Position numbers and translations under genes: made by a program. Of a stretch of 35,239 nucleotides of DNA, positions 27,501-35,239 are shown piece by piece (position 1 is the stretch's first letter; each line of letters opens with the position of its first letter). The stretch spans positions 1 to 35,239 of the forward strand of contig JACZJU010000110.1 in NCBI GenBank assembly GCA_014860395.1, read 5' to 3'. Source of the stretch: Burkholderiales bacterium. Its GTDB lineage: Bacteria > Pseudomonadota > Gammaproteobacteria > Burkholderiales > SG8-39. The notes under the pieces were generated by a model. The model did no database searches. It saw only the letters and a list, made by a program, of their open reading frames with translations, and was not told the origin of the DNA.

Positions 27501-29675
27501 CATCCCGAGCTTACCGAGGCCATCGAGCACGCCGTTCGCGGTTTCAACGGCACGCCGGGGCAGCGTGCCAGTTTCGACGCCCTGGACGCGCTGCTCGAAT
27601 CACAGGCCTATCGGCTCGCGTTCTGGCGCGTAGCCTCCGACGAGATCAACTACCGGCGTTTCTTCGATATCAACGATCTCGCCGCGCTGCGCATGGAAAA
27701 CGAGGCGGTGTTCAACGCCACGCATGCGTTCGTGCTCGGGCTCGCCGCCAAGGGCAAGGTGGACGGCCTGCGTATCGACCACTCTGATGGTCTGTACGAT
27801 CCGGCGCAGTATTTCCGCAGGCTGCAGGAGCACTATGCGCGGCTTGCCGGGCTCGCGGTTTGCGGCGCCGAGGAAAACGGGCGTCCCGCGCGGCCGCTGT
27901 ACGTGCTGGTGGAAAAAATTGCGGCGTCGCACGAACACGTACCCACGACCTGGGCCGTGCACGGCACCACCGGGTACCGGTTTACGACGGTAGTCAACGC
28001 CTTGTTCGTCGACAGGCTGGCGCGCGCCAAGCTGACCCGCGTCTGGCGCACGTTCTCCGGCGAGAGCGTCGGTTTCGAGGAGGCCGCCTATCGGGGCAGG
28101 CGCGACATCACGCGTTCGGCGCTCGCCTCCGAGCTGACCGTGCTCGCGACCGAGTTGCTGCGCATCGCGCGCGCCGACCGGCGCACGCGCGACTATACGT
28201 TCAACACGCTGCGCCGTGCGATCGCCGAGGTCGCGTCCTGCTTCCCCGTATACCGGACCTACGTCGCCGAGGACCTGACGGCGCAGGACCGGCGCTATAT
28301 CGACTGGGCTGTCGCTCATGCGCGCCAGAGGGTACGGGCGGCCGACACGACCGCCTTCGACTTCCTCCGCCTGGTGCTGCTCGTCAGTCCGCCCGAGGAA
28401 GCGCCGCCTGCGCTGAAGGAGCACTACCGCGCGTTCGCGATGAAGTTCCAGCAGTTCACCTCGCCCGTCGCGGCCAAGGGCGTCGAGGACACGTCGTTCT
28501 ACAACTTCAACCGGCTGGCCTCGCTGAACGAGGTCGGCGGCGATCCGGACATGTTCGGCATGACGGTCTCGGCATTCCACGGTGCCAGCGCCGACCGCGC
28601 TCTGCGCTGGCCGCATACCATGCTCGCGACCTCGACCCACGACAACAAGCGCGCCGAGGACGTGCGCTGCCGTATCGACGTGATCTCGGAAATGCCTGCC
28701 GCATGGCGCCTCGCGCTGCGCCGCTGGAGCCGCATGAACTCTAGCCATCGGCACACGGTCGAAGGCGCCGCTGCGCCCTCGCGCAACGACGAGTATTTTC
28801 TCTACCAGACGCTGCTCGGAACCTTTCCGAACGAGCCCATGGATGCCGCCGCGCTCGATGCCTACCGCGAGCGCATTGAGGCCTACATGCTCAAGGCGGC
28901 GCGCGAAGCCAAGCGGCATACGAGCTGGGTCAACGTCAACGCGGAATACGAGGCGGCGCTGGCCGGGTTCGTGCGCGCGCTCCTCGGGCGGCTGGAGGCG
29001 AATCCGTTTCTGGATGATCTGCGCCTGCAGGCAAGGCCGATCGCCTGGTACGGCATGTTGAACAGCTTGTCCATGGTGCTGGTGAAGCTCAGCTCGCCGG
29101 GCGTTCCGGATTTCTATCAAGGGTGCGAGCTTTTCGACTTGAGCCTGGTCGATCCGGACAACCGCCGGCCGGTGGACTATGCGCGGCGCCGGACGCTGCT
29201 CGATGAACTGCGCCAGGTCGCCGCGGCGCCCGACGCGATGGCTGCGGGCGTGCGCCGTTTTTTCGACGACCCCTACGACGGCCGCGCCAAACTCTGGCTG
29301 GTATGGCGGACGCTGCAGTTGCGCCGCGAACACGACGACCTGTTCCGCAACGGCGACTACCATCCGGTCAAAGCCTCAGGCACGCGCGTGCGCAATGTGG
29401 TGGCCTACGCGCGCGGCCTGGGTGAGCGCGGCATCGTCGCCGTCGCAGGAAGACTGTTCGCCTCGATGAAACTCGAACCGGGCACGCTGCCGCTGGGCGA
29501 AGCGGCGTGGGGCGATACTGTTCTCGATCTGGCGTTTCTGCCCAAGGCCACGCCTTTGGTGAATATTCTGACGGGCGAATCGGTGGAAACGGATACATCC
29601 GGCCGCCTGCAGCTCTCTCGCATAATGACGGCCTTTCCCGGCGCGCTGCTCGCCTACGGCGCGCCGGCCGGCTGA
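24537..29675 (+). CDS. treY: 4-alpha-glucanotransferase / malto-oligosyltrehalose synthase fusion (MalQ-TreY)
   Basis: A 1712-aa two-enzyme protein. Residues 1 to about 740 are a GH77 amylomaltase (MalQ): [20 protein letters not shown], the nucleophile Asp490 in LRIDHVMAL, acid Glu538 in GEDLGTVPD and Asp590 in THDLPTL. Residues about 747-1712 are a GH13 Tre[28 protein letters not shown], nucleophile Asp1081 in [13 protein letters not shown], acid Glu1126 in VLVEKIA and Asp1369 in [12 protein letters not shown]. Both catalytic triads are intact. The MalQ half can lengthen short maltodextrins; the TreY half turns the reducing-end linkage into trehalose. The gene overlaps treZ by 4 nt. One frame runs through both domains without interruption. 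I recall such fusions from other proteobacteria, but the arrangement is not universal. Confidence 0.95.
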   Translation: MNERELLQRLGRMHEIAPDYYDVWGKLHEVPDASLAALLAALGVRAGSPQEVEDSIRAAEFQRWRAVLPPAIVVREEAAPWKLRLNLPAAWANSPLAWRLTEEAGARREGAFHQASLEDAESAEVDGEHFVARDYTLPVATSCGYHRLAILHDGAIIGEAAFIVVPARCFRPPAVQDDGRVWGTAAQLYAVRSECNWGIGDFTDLASLIAQWGARGAGVVGVNPLHALFPHNPEHASPYSPSSRCFVNVLYLDVEAIADFAECEPAHTQARTPEFQSRLKALRSAELVDYAGVAEIKLPMLELCFTHFRNNHLAFNTPRAQAFRAYQAAYAPALRRHALFEALQAHFHSEDAEVWGWPVWPEAYRDPAAPEVARFAEANTERVEFYEYLQWQAELQLEAVGRRSMEMGLGVGLYQDLAVSVDRGGAEAWANQGLYAIAASVGAPPDEYNLRGQDWGLPPLAPERLRAAAYAPFVATLRANMRHSGALRIDHVMALARLYWVPQGGEPRDGAYVHYPFEDLVGIVALESHRNRCMVIGEDLGTVPDEVRATLTRVGILSYRVLFFERQQSGEFKAPAEYPADSLVTAATHDLPTLAGYWEGRDLALRQELGLFPTEEVHQAQVLARAQDRARLLAALEREGLLPEGASVDPQSLPEMTGALLQQLQAFLARSPAHVLVLQLEDVLGVREQVNLPGTTSEYPNWRRKLPLALELWPDDERFTGLARSLAGLRPLAQAMHIPQSSGGAKIPRATYRLQLNRDFAFDDAAELVPYLEDLGVSHVYCSPYLRARPNSTHGYDIIDHNSFNPDLGGAEGFERLCGELRKHGMGQILDMVPNHMGVMGADNVWWMDVLENGPASAFGDFFDIDWQPVNPELVNRVLVPVLGDQYGMVLEAGEFKLVFEAERGSFSVFYYENRFPVDPRDYPRVLERALRSLEGTRVAESALAEAASLTAAFAHLPSRNETAAEKTAERNRDKELHKRRLAQIAREHPELTEAIEHAVRGFNGTPGQRASFDALDALLESQAYRLAFWRVASDEINYRRFFDINDLAALRMENEAVFNATHAFVLGLAAKGKVDGLRIDHSDGLYDPAQYFRRLQEHYARLAGLAVCGAEENGRPARPLYVLVEKIAASHEHVPTTWAVHGTTGYRFTTVVNALFVDRLARAKLTRVWRTFSGESVGFEEAAYRGRRDITRSALASELTVLATELLRIARADRRTRDYTFNTLRRAIAEVASCFPVYRTYVAEDLTAQDRRYIDWAVAHARQRVRAADTTAFDFLRLVLLVSPPEEAPPALKEHYRAFAMKFQQFTSPVAAKGVEDTSFYNFNRLASLNEVGGDPDMFGMTVSAFHGASADRALRWPHTMLATSTHDNKRAEDVRCRIDVISEMPAAWRLALRRWSRMNSSHRHTVEGAAAPSRNDEYFLYQTLLGTFPNEPMDAAALDAYRERIEAYMLKAAREAKRHTSWVNVNAEYEAALAGFVRALLGRLEANPFLDDLRLQARPIAWYGMLNSLSMVLVKLSSPGVPDFYQGCELFDLSLVDPDNRRPVDYARRRTLLDELRQVAAAPDAMAAGVRRFFDDPYDGRAKLWLVWRTLQLRREHDDLFRNGDYHPVKASGTRVRNVVAYARGLGERGIVAVAGRLFASMKLEPGTLPLGEAAWGDTVLDLAFLPKATPLVNILTGESVETDTSGRLQLSRIMTAFPGALLAYGAPAG

Positions 29676-29703
29676 TTTCGTACCCGACAGACAGGAGAAG
29701 TCC

Positions 29704-30621
29704 ATGGAGCAACTGCTGCACATAATCAACCTATTCAACATCAGCGAGTTGGACCCAAAGCTCATCACGCTGTTGCGCGTGGTGCTGATCGCGGTGGTTG
29801 CCTGGATAGCGTTGGGCGTGGTGCAACACCTGATACGCCTGTTTCGCGAGCGCCTCACCCGTCGCATGGAAGACCGCGAGCAGGTGAAACGGGCGGAGAC
29901 GCTGGGGCGGGTGTTCCGCTATCTCGCCGCGGTGATCGTCGTGGTGGTCGCCGTCACCCTGATCCTGAGCGAGTTGGGCATCGCCATCGCACCCATACTC
30001 GGCGCCGCCGGTGTGATCGGCCTGGCGGTGGGCTTCGGCGCGCAAAGCCTGGTGAAGGACTACTTCGCCGGTTTCTTCATACTGCTGGAGAACCAGATGC
30101 GCCAGGGCGACGTCGTCGGAATCGCCGACAAGGCTGGTTTGGTCGAGGAGATCACGCTGCGCTACGTGAGGCTGCGCGACTATGACGGCAATGTGCATAT
30201 CATCTCGAACGGCCTGATCACCACCGTGACCAACATGAGCCGCGGCTTTGCGCAGGCCGTGGTGGACGTCGGCGTCGCCTACCGTGAGGACACGGATGAG
30301 GCGATCGCGCTGATGCGCGAGACCGGCGTGCAAATGCGCGCCGACCCGGTGTTCGGCCCGAAGATCCTCGACGATCTCGAGGTCGCGGGCGTGGACAAGT
30401 GGGACGATTCGGCCGTCATCCTGCGCTGCCGCTTCAAGGTGCAGCCGCTGGAGCAGTGGAATGTCCGGCGCGAGTTCCTGCGCCGCCTGAAGAAGGCGTT
30501 CGATGCGCGCGGCATCGAGATTCCGTTCCCGCATCTCACGATTTATGCGGGCGTGGCCAAGGACGGCAGCGCCCCGCCGTTCAGGGTGCACGGCCCGGAC
30601 AGCGCCGCAAAACCTGACTGA
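29704..30621 (+). CDS. Small-conductance mechanosensitive channel (MscS family)
   Basis: A 305-aa inner-membrane channel. An N-terminal hydrophobic segment (LITLLRVVLIAVVAWIALGV) and a second one (FRYLAAVIVVVVAVTLILSE) precede the pore helix LGAAGVIGLAVGFGAQSLVK, rich in Gly and Ala as in MscS TM3. The cytoplasmic beta and alpha/beta domains follow (FFILLENQMRQGDVVGIADK, LRDYDGNVHIISNGLI, TNMSRGFAQAVVDVGVAY). It opens under membrane tension and lets solutes such as K+ and trehalose leave on osmotic downshock. ACAGGAGAAG precedes the ATG, 28 nt after the malQ-treY stop, so it belongs to the same run. Length is close to E. coli MscS (286 aa). Confidence 0.95.
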   Translation: MEQLLHIINLFNISELDPKLITLLRVVLIAVVAWIALGVVQHLIRLFRERLTRRMEDREQVKRAETLGRVFRYLAAVIVVVVAVTLILSELGIAIAPILGAAGVIGLAVGFGAQSLVKDYFAGFFILLENQMRQGDVVGIADKAGLVEEITLRYVRLRDYDGNVHIISNGLITTVTNMSRGFAQAVVDVGVAYREDTDEAIALMRETGVQMRADPVFGPKILDDLEVAGVDKWDDSAVILRCRFKVQPLEQWNVRREFLRRLKKAFDARGIEIPFPHLTIYAGVAKDGSAPPFRVHGPDSAAKPD

Positions 30622-30682
30622 GCGCTCCCATGCAAGTCCCGGCCTCCAACGCGCAGCCGCGCTTCCGCAACCCGGAGCAGCG

Positions 30683-31900
30683 ATGATGCAGCCGCCTGCC
30701 CCGCCCGCGGCCGACGCGGATGCAATCATCGAAATCTGCCGGCAGAAGTCGGTGGAGTTGCTGCGCACCAACCTATCGCCGCAAGGCATACTCGCCGCGA
30801 CCCCCGGCGCGCGTGCCGAGTCGCGCGGCTACGCGGCGATATTCGGGCGCGATGCCGCCGTATGCGCGATCGGCATGGCGCTCTCGGGCGACGCGGTGCT
30901 GGAGCGCGAGGCCGCGACCGGTCTCGTGACGCTCGCCGGATACCAGGCGAAAAACGGTCAGATCCCCAAATTCGTCGACCTGCGGGGTCAGGAGGCCGAC
31001 TTCTGGTACCTCGGTTGCATCGACTCCACGCTGTGGTGGCTGATCGCACTGCATTTTCTCGATAACCGCGACCCAGCCGCCGGGCTGCGGCAGCGGTTCG
31101 CGCCGGGAATCGCGAAGGCCATCCAGTGGCTGGAGGCGCAGGAGCATCAGCGCTTTTTCCTGCTGCAACAGAACGAGGCGAGCGACTGGGCCGACATCAT
31201 GCCGCGCTCGGGCTTCGTGCTCTATACCAATGCGCTCTGGTACCGCGTGAAGCAGCTCTACGGGCTTGCGCGCGCCGAGGAGACGCGCGCGAATTTCAAC
31301 CAGTTGTTCCATCCGTTCAGCGCCGTGCTGGCCGAATACCGCCGCGCCCGGCTGCTGACGCATTACGTGATGCGCAAGGCGAAGCACCGCGACCTCTACC
31401 TGTCGTTCGTCAATTTCTCCTTCTTCGGCGAAGAAGGCGACGTCTTCGGCAACCTGCTCGCGCTGTTGTGCGGCCTCGCCGACCGGGAGGCCGCGCGGCG
31501 CACGCTGCGCGCGCTGGATCGCGCCGCCGTCGCGGAACCCTGGCCCGTGCGCGTGGTGTGCGAGCCGATTCCGGCCGGGGATTCGCTGTGGCGGGCATAC
31601 ATGTCGCGCCACCTGCAGAATCTGGAGTGGCAATACCACAACGGCGGCATCTGGCCCTTCGTCGGCGGATTCTGGGTTGCCACGCTGGCGCTGGCCGGAG
31701 AGCGCGACCGGGCGAAAGTCGAACTGGCGAAACTCGCGCGCGCGAACGAACTCGACGGCTGGGCGTTCAATGAGTGGCTGCACGGCCTGACCCTGGCGCC
31801 CGGCGGCATGCGCGGCCAGTCCTGGAATGCCGCGGCCTTCCTCATCGCCCTGGACGCCGTGCGCACGGGCGGGGCGGCTTTCGCGTCGCGCCCGAGGTAG
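30683..31900 (+). CDS. GH100-like (alpha/alpha)6-barrel glycosidase
   Basis: A 405-aa soluble protein with the look of an (alpha/alpha)6-barrel hydrolase: SRGYAAIFGRDAAVCAIGMA, CIDSTLWWLIALHFL, NEASDWADIMPRSGFVLYTN, WQYHNGGIWPFVGGFWVATL, and MRGQSWNAAAFLIALDAV. 'YHNGG.WP' and 'D..LWW' are typical of GH100 alkaline/neutral invertases; glycogen-debranching enzymes share the fold. Asp in EASDWADIMPRSG is a candidate catalytic acid. It may be an invertase or a debranching-like enzyme; I cannot choose from sequence. ATG 30683 follows GGAG at 6 nt. It begins 61 nt after mscS and ends 15 nt before the DUF1614 gene, so it is the seventh gene of the osmotic operon. Confidence 0.75.
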   Translation: MMQPPAPPAADADAIIEICRQKSVELLRTNLSPQGILAATPGARAESRGYAAIFGRDAAVCAIGMALSGDAVLEREAATGLVTLAGYQAKNGQIPKFVDLRGQEADFWYLGCIDSTLWWLIALHFLDNRDPAAGLRQRFAPGIAKAIQWLEAQEHQRFFLLQQNEASDWADIMPRSGFVLYTNALWYRVKQLYGLARAEETRANFNQLFHPFSAVLAEYRRARLLTHYVMRKAKHRDLYLSFVNFSFFGEEGDVFGNLLALLCGLADREAARRTLRALDRAAVAEPWPVRVVCEPIPAGDSLWRAYMSRHLQNLEWQYHNGGIWPFVGGFWVATLALAGERDRAKVELAKLARANELDGWAFNEWLHGLTLAPGGMRGQSWNAAAFLIALDAVRTGGAAFASRPR

Positions 31901-31915
31901 ACGGAAGGCGCCCCC

Positions 31916-32572
31916 TTGTCCTGGCTGCGCACGCTGGTTTTTCTCTGCCTGCTGGTGTTCTTCATTACGCTGGTTCAGCTCAATATCGTCGCCGTGGCGT
32001 TCGAGAGGCTGAACCTGTCGCGCGAGTCGGCGTACCTGCTTTTCATGAGCGCATTGCTCGGCAGCATGATCAACCTGCCATTGTTCAGCATGACCCGGAG
32101 AAAGCCGCAGCGCGGTGATCTGGAGGAGGAGGCCCCTGCCTTGTTCGGCATGCAGGAAACGCAGGCCGGACGACAGGTCACGGTCGCGGTCAATGTCGGC
32201 GGCTGCCTGGTCCCGGTTTCATTTTCAGTCTATTTGCTTGCGCACGGTGCGATGGGCGTGACGGACGCGCTGATCGCCGTGGCGACGGTTGCCCTGGTGG
32301 CTTATTGGTCCAGCCGCCCGTTGCGCGGCATCGGCGTGGTCATGCCGTTTCTCGTCGCCCCGGTCACCGCGGTATTTGTCGCCACGCTGCTGGACTATGA
32401 GCAGCGCGCCCCGCTGGCCTACATCGGCGGCACCCTGGGTGTGCTTCTGGGCGCGGATTTGTTTCGCCTCAGAGACATCCGCAGCCTGGGGGCCCGGGTG
32501 GCGTCGATCGGCGGGGCCGGCACCTTCGACGGCGTTTTCATTACCGGCCTGTTGGCGGTGCTGCTCGCCTGA
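31916..32572 (+). CDS. DUF1614 membrane protein
   Basis: A 218-aa protein with about six hydrophobic segments. It carries family motifs I associate with DUF1614: VAVNVGGCLVPVSFSVYLL, PLAYIGGTLGVLLGADLFRL, and VASIGGAGTFDGVFITGLLA. The repeated glycine-rich turns within membrane segments suggest a transporter-like fold, but the function is not known. The start is TTG 31916 with GGAAGG at 31903-31908; the next candidates would remove part of the first helix. It is the last gene of the treX-to-DUF1614 run, 15 nt after the GH100-like gene, and converges on hemF. Confidence 0.8.
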   Translation: MSWLRTLVFLCLLVFFITLVQLNIVAVAFERLNLSRESAYLLFMSALLGSMINLPLFSMTRRKPQRGDLEEEAPALFGMQETQAGRQVTVAVNVGGCLVPVSFSVYLLAHGAMGVTDALIAVATVALVAYWSSRPLRGIGVVMPFLVAPVTAVFVATLLDYEQRAPLAYIGGTLGVLLGADLFRLRDIRSLGARVASIGGAGTFDGVFITGLLAVLLA

Positions 32573-32595
32573 GCGCATGTTGAAAGCCGGAACGA

Positions 32596-32715
32596 AAGCG
32601 CCCGCTTGGGAGGTCTCCCCTTGAACCCTCCTGCTATCAGGAGAATGCATCCGCTGTTCGCGATCCCTCGGGATCAGGTTAGCTAGGGAAGACCGCCGAA
32701 GCGGGCGTCTATCTA
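32596..32715 (-). ncRNA. Candidate FNR-dependent small RNA between DUF1614 and hemF
   Basis: Read leftward from about 32715, this spacer folds into three simple hairpins. CCGC-TTCG-GCGG (32704-32693) has a very stable UUCG loop. The next are GATCCC with GGGATC (32675-32662) and CTCCTG-ATAG-CAGGAG (32643-32628). Pyrimidine stretches such as CTTCCC and ACCTCCC between and beside the stems could pair with ribosome binding sites, as in known regulatory RNAs. A leftward FNR-type promoter lies just upstream. The 3' end is a guess: an AAGCG/CGCTT stem followed by TCGTT near 32596-32610 is the best candidate. The region could instead be a bidirectional terminator for the two convergent genes. Confidence 0.4.
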
Positions 32716-32721
32716 GGTTTC

Positions 32722-32762
32722 ATTATGCACATTTCGAAGGGCGGGTCTTTGACGATTGTCAA
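32722..32762 (-). promoter_or_regulatory. FNR-type box and -10 pointing into the hemF 3' spacer
   Basis: TTGAC-GATT-GTCAA (32749-32762) is a perfect palindrome of the FNR/ANR/DNR type and overlaps the hemF stop codon. Read leftward, CATAAT (5/6 to TATAAT) occupies 32727-32722, 21 nt past the box, giving a start near 32715. Read rightward, transcription would run antisense through hemF. The leftward reading drives the hairpin-rich spacer. Confidence 0.5.
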
Positions 32763-33658
32763 CTGACCCAGTCCTTCGCTACGAGGAAATCGCTGTACAG
32801 CGCAGCCTCGGGGCTGCCCGGCTCGGGTTTCCAGTCGTAGCGCCATTTCACCACCGGCGGCAGCGACATCAGGATCGCCTCGGTGCGCCCGCCCGATTGC
32901 AGGCCGAACAGCGTGCCGCGGTCGTAGACCAGATTGAATTCGACGTAGCGCCCGCGCCGGTAGGCCTGGAAGTCGCGTTCGCGCTCGCCATACGGGTTGT
33001 CCTTGCGCCGCAGGATGATCGGTTCGTAAGCGGGGAGGAAATGATCGCCCACGCTTTGCGTCAGCGCGAAGCAGGTGTCGAAGTCCGGCTGGTTGAAGTC
33101 GTCGAAGAAAATGCCGCCGATGCCGCGCGGCTCGTTCCGGTGCGTGAGAAAGAAATAGCGATCGCACCATGCCTTGAATTTCGGGTGATGCTCGGCGCCG
33201 TAGGGGTCGAGCGCAAGCTTGCAGCTGCGGTGGAAATGCTCGGCGTCCTCGGCGTAGCCGTAATAGGGCGTCAGGTCCATGCCGCCGCCGAACCACCATA
33301 CCGGTGTTTCCTCTTCCCTGGTCGCGACGAAGAAGCGCACATTCATGTGCACGGTGGGGCAATAGGGATTGCGCGGATGCAGCACCAGCGACACGCCCAT
33401 CGCTTCCCAGGCGCGTCCCGCAAGCTCCGGGCGCGAGGCCGTCGCCGAAGGCGGGAGACCAACGCCCTGCACGTGCGAGAAATTCACGCCGCCGCGCTCG
33501 AACAGCGCGCCTTCCTCGATCACGCGGCTGATGCCGCCGCCGCCCTGCGGACGGTCCCAGCGGTCCTCGCGGAACGGCCTGCCGTCGAGCGCCTCCAGCG
33601 AGGCGACGATGCGTTGTTGCAGCCCGAGCAGGTAATCTTTGACGGCGGAAGCATTCAT
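32759..33658 (-). CDS. hemF: Oxygen-dependent coproporphyrinogen III oxidase
   Basis: A 299-aa cytoplasmic enzyme, the normal length for HemF (about 300). It converts coproporphyrinogen III to protoporphyrinogen IX with molecular oxygen in haem synthesis. Conserved segments: [77 protein letters not shown] and [14 protein letters not shown]. The ATG at 33658 is the natural start just before the conserved N-terminus. Its presence means oxygen is available at least at times. It lies downstream of purD on the same strand, as is common in Betaproteobacteria, but after it comes a convergent operon and not the nadD-rsfS-rlmH genes I would expect. Confidence 0.97.
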   Translation of the reverse strand: MNASAVKDYLLGLQQRIVASLEALDGRPFREDRWDRPQGGGGISRVIEEGALFERGGVNFSHVQGVGLPPSATASRPELAGRAWEAMGVSLVLHPRNPYCPTVHMNVRFFVATREEETPVWWFGGGMDLTPYYGYAEDAEHFHRSCKLALDPYGAEHHPKFKAWCDRYFFLTHRNEPRGIGGIFFDDFNQPDFDTCFALTQSVGDHFLPAYEPIILRRKDNPYGERERDFQAYRRGRYVEFNLVYDRGTLFGLQSGGRTEAILMSLPPVVKWRYDWKPEPGSPEAALYSDFLVAKDWVS

Positions 33659-33792
33659 GGCTTATAGGTATGCGCAGGGAAACGCGGATTCTAGCAGCAG
33701 CGCATGAAGCCGAGCTAGCCTTGTTCGCGCAAGTCCAACGCTGTACGCGGCGATCTGATTCGCGCCTGGGACTGGTGTCGGGCTACGAAATT

Positions 33793-33816
33793 GCGCGGAC
33801 GAGAAACTGTCCGCGC
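33793..33816. repeat. 8-bp inverted repeat (hairpin) in the purD-hemF spacer
   Basis: GCGCGGAC (33793-33800) and GTCCGCGC (33809-33816) pair perfectly around GAGAAACT. It stands 1 nt from the larger inverted repeat, so the two would form tandem hairpins. Confidence 0.7.
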
Positions 33817-33817
33817 G

Positions 33818-33868
33818 GATCGCCGATTGTGCACGGATGAAAAGCACATCCGTGCACAATCGGCGATC
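33818..33868. repeat. Perfect 22-bp inverted repeat
   Basis: Bases 33818-33839 and 33847-33868 are exact reverse complements, separated by the 7-nt loop AAAAGCA. The stem includes GATCGCC and TTGTGCACGG. No T-tract follows on either strand, so a simple intrinsic terminator is unlikely. It might be an mRNA-stabilising or processing hairpin between purD and hemF, a REP/MITE-like element, or a protein site. Confidence 0.85.
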
Positions 33869-33976
33869 TCCTATTAAACCCGCGCGCGTTCATTTGTGTT
33901 ATCACGGTTGGCGCGCGCAGCGCGCAAGGTTTTCGTGTGATCCAGGACGCCGCCTGAAGTAACGCGGCGCGGGCGC

Positions 33977-35239
33977 TTACGGCTTTCTTGCAACGATGGC
34001 GCGATGGCCGATGTCGCGGCGCAATTGCATGCCGTCGAAACGGATGCCTTCGGCAGCCTGATAGGCGCGCTGCTGCGCCATCCTGACGCTGTCGCCGAGC
34101 GCGGTGACGCACAATACGCGCCCGCCGTTCACGACCACCTTGCCATCTTGCAGGGCCGTGCCTGCGTGAAACACCATGCAATCCTCAGTGCGTTCGGTGT
34201 GCCGCGCGAGCCCGGTGATGACGGCGCCTTTTTTCGGCGTGTCGGGATAATTGGCGGCGGCGAGCACCACGCCGAGCGCAGTGCGCCGGTCCCATTCGAT
34301 CTCCGCCTGGTCCAGGGTACCGGCGCAGGCAAGTTCGAACAGCTCAAACAAGTCGGACTTCAGGCGCAGCATGATCGGCTGGGCTTCCGGGTCGCCCATG
34401 CGGCAGTTGAACTCCACCGTTTTTGCGTTGCCCTTGGCATCGATCATCAGGCCGGCGTAAAGAAAGCCGCTGTAGGGGATGCCGTCTTTGGCCATGCCTT
34501 GGATGGTAGGCATGATGATTTCGCGCATCACCTGCGCGTGCAGCCGCGGCGTCACCACCGGTGCGGGCGAGTACGCTCCCATGCCGCCGGTATTGGGGCC
34601 GGCGTCGCCGTCCTTCAGGCGCTTGTGGTCCTGGCTGGTGGCGAGCGCGAGCGCATGTTCGCCGTCGCTCATGACGATGAAGCTTGCTTCCTCGCCGGCG
34701 AGATACTCCTCTATCACGACGCGCGCGCCGGCATCGCCCATCTTGTTGTCGACCAGCATCAGGTCGACGGCCGCGTGCGCCTCCGGCAGCGTCATCGCCA
34801 CCACCACGCCCTTGCCGGCGGCCAGGCCGTCGGCCTTGATCACGATGGGGGCGCCCTGGGCGTCGATATATGCGTGCGCCTGCGCCGCGTCGCTGAAGGT
34901 GGCGTAGTCGGCGGTGGGAATGTGATGCCGCTGCATGAAGCGCTTGGCGAAATCCTTGGAACTCTCCAGTTGCGCCGCGGTGCGCGTTGGTCCGAAGATC
35001 TTCAGCCCTTTGGAGCGGAACAGGTCGACCACGCCGGCCGCAAGCGGCGCTTCGGGGCCGACCACGGTGAGATGGACGGCGTTTTTCTGCGCGAACTCGG
35101 CCAGCTGGTCGACGTCGCTGATCGGAACGTTTTCCAGGCCCGGCTCCAGCGCCGTGCCGGCATTGCCCGGGGCGACGTAGACCTTTTGCACGCGCGGGCC
35201 CTGCGCCAGCTTCCATGCCAGGGCATGCTCGCGGCCGCC
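33977..35239 (-). CDS. purD: Phosphoribosylamine-glycine ligase (5' end beyond window)
   Basis: The second enzyme of de novo purine synthesis joins glycine to phosphoribosylamine with ATP. The frame is open to the right edge; the first visible residues are GGREHALAWKLAQGPRVQK, so only about eight residues (typically MKVLVIGG) are missing. About 420 residues are present. Landmarks: VGPEAPLAAGVVD, LESSKDFAKRFM, IVIKADGLAAGKGVVV (ATP-grasp glycine-rich loop), DHKRLKDGDAGPNTGGMGAY (signature), and VEFNCRMGDPEAQPIML. An internal ATG at 35191 exists but would cut into the conserved N-domain. It is followed by the inverted-repeat spacer and hemF on the same strand. Confidence 0.97.
   Translation of the reverse strand, partial: GGREHALAWKLAQGPRVQKVYVAPGNAGTALEPGLENVPISDVDQLAEFAQKNAVHLTVVGPEAPLAAGVVDLFRSKGLKIFGPTRTAAQLESSKDFAKRFMQRHHIPTADYATFSDAAQAHAYIDAQGAPIVIKADGLAAGKGVVVAMTLPEAHAAVDLMLVDNKMGDAGARVVIEEYLAGEEASFIVMSDGEHALALATSQDHKRLKDGDAGPNTGGMGAYSPAPVVTPRLHAQVMREIIMPTIQGMAKDGIPYSGFLYAGLMIDAKGNAKTVEFNCRMGDPEAQPIMLRLKSDLFELFELACAGTLDQAEIEWDRRTALGVVLAAANYPDTPKKGAVITGLARHTERTEDCMVFHAGTALQDGKVVVNGGRVLCVTALGDSVRMAQQRAYQAAEGIRFDGMQLRRDIGHRAIVARKP

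Larger units (their letters stand above)
33659..33976. other. purD-hemF intergenic region with large inverted repeats
   Basis: This 318-base gap between two same-strand genes holds no supportable gene. Its centre is occupied by two adjacent hairpins (33793-33816 and 33818-33868), and GC-only stretches (33881-33888 and 33911-33926) lie towards purD. I did not find a convincing promoter for hemF. Confidence 0.5.

Noticed and set aside
32621..32660. A stretch resembling a tRNA T-arm on the minus strand (GGGTTCAAGG).
   Set aside because: No acceptor, D or anticodon arm can be formed around it.
32681..32716. ACCGCCGAAG on the plus strand, reminiscent of the glycine riboswitch core.
   Set aside because: The other conserved elements of that riboswitch are absent, no suitable gene follows on that strand, and the opposite strand gives a better UUCG hairpin.

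Overview
The window is GC-rich, densely coded DNA, probably from a betaproteobacterium that lives across changing oxygen levels. The evidence is the purD-hemF pair, an oxygen-dependent coproporphyrinogen oxidase, several CRP/FNR-family palindromes in promoter positions, and protein families typical of Betaproteobacteria. I assigned the taxon from gene content alone; there is no rRNA marker here.

Left edge (1-4139): the 3' end of an acyl-CoA thioesterase-like gene, a long gap with a possible small transcription unit, a small helix-turn-helix regulator gene that is less GC-rich than its surroundings, and a leftward gene for a DUF6351 lipoprotein that looks like an alpha/beta hydrolase. Carbon block (4047-9998): a HAD/beta-phosphoglucomutase-trehalose-phosphatase fusion, a decayed remnant of a GH65 sugar phosphorylase, PEP synthase, and a lipoamide-dehydrogenase-like flavoprotein. 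The fusion gene and the flavoprotein gene each follow an FNR-type box, with the -10 exactly 22 nt downstream in both.

Ion block (10032-18138): a leftward cluster of small coiled-coil protein, P2-type cation ATPase, CNNM/DUF21 protein and Na/Pi-cotransporter-like protein with a PhoU-like tail. A third FNR-type box lies upstream of this cluster. A divergent cation/proton antiporter with an RCK-like tail follows.

Osmotic block (18177-32572): one rightward, operon-like run of treX/glgX, trkH, trkA, treZ, a malQ-treY fusion, mscS, a GH100-like glycosidase and a DUF1614 membrane protein. Three junctions are 4-nt ATGA overlaps. The run combines glycogen-to-trehalose conversion (TreXYZ), K+ uptake (TrkHA) and osmotic release (MscS), so K+ and trehalose, the fast and slow osmolytes, are probably made in concert.

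Right edge (32573-35239): a convergent spacer full of hairpins, with a fourth FNR-type box and a good -10 pointing leftward into it, a candidate FNR-controlled small RNA. Then come hemF, a spacer with a perfect 22-bp inverted repeat, and purD cut by the window edge. The strongest leads are the four-site FNR-like regulon with its candidate sRNA, the osmotic operon, and the eroded OtsB-GH65 fusion. I saw no tRNA, rRNA, CRISPR array or intact mobile element.
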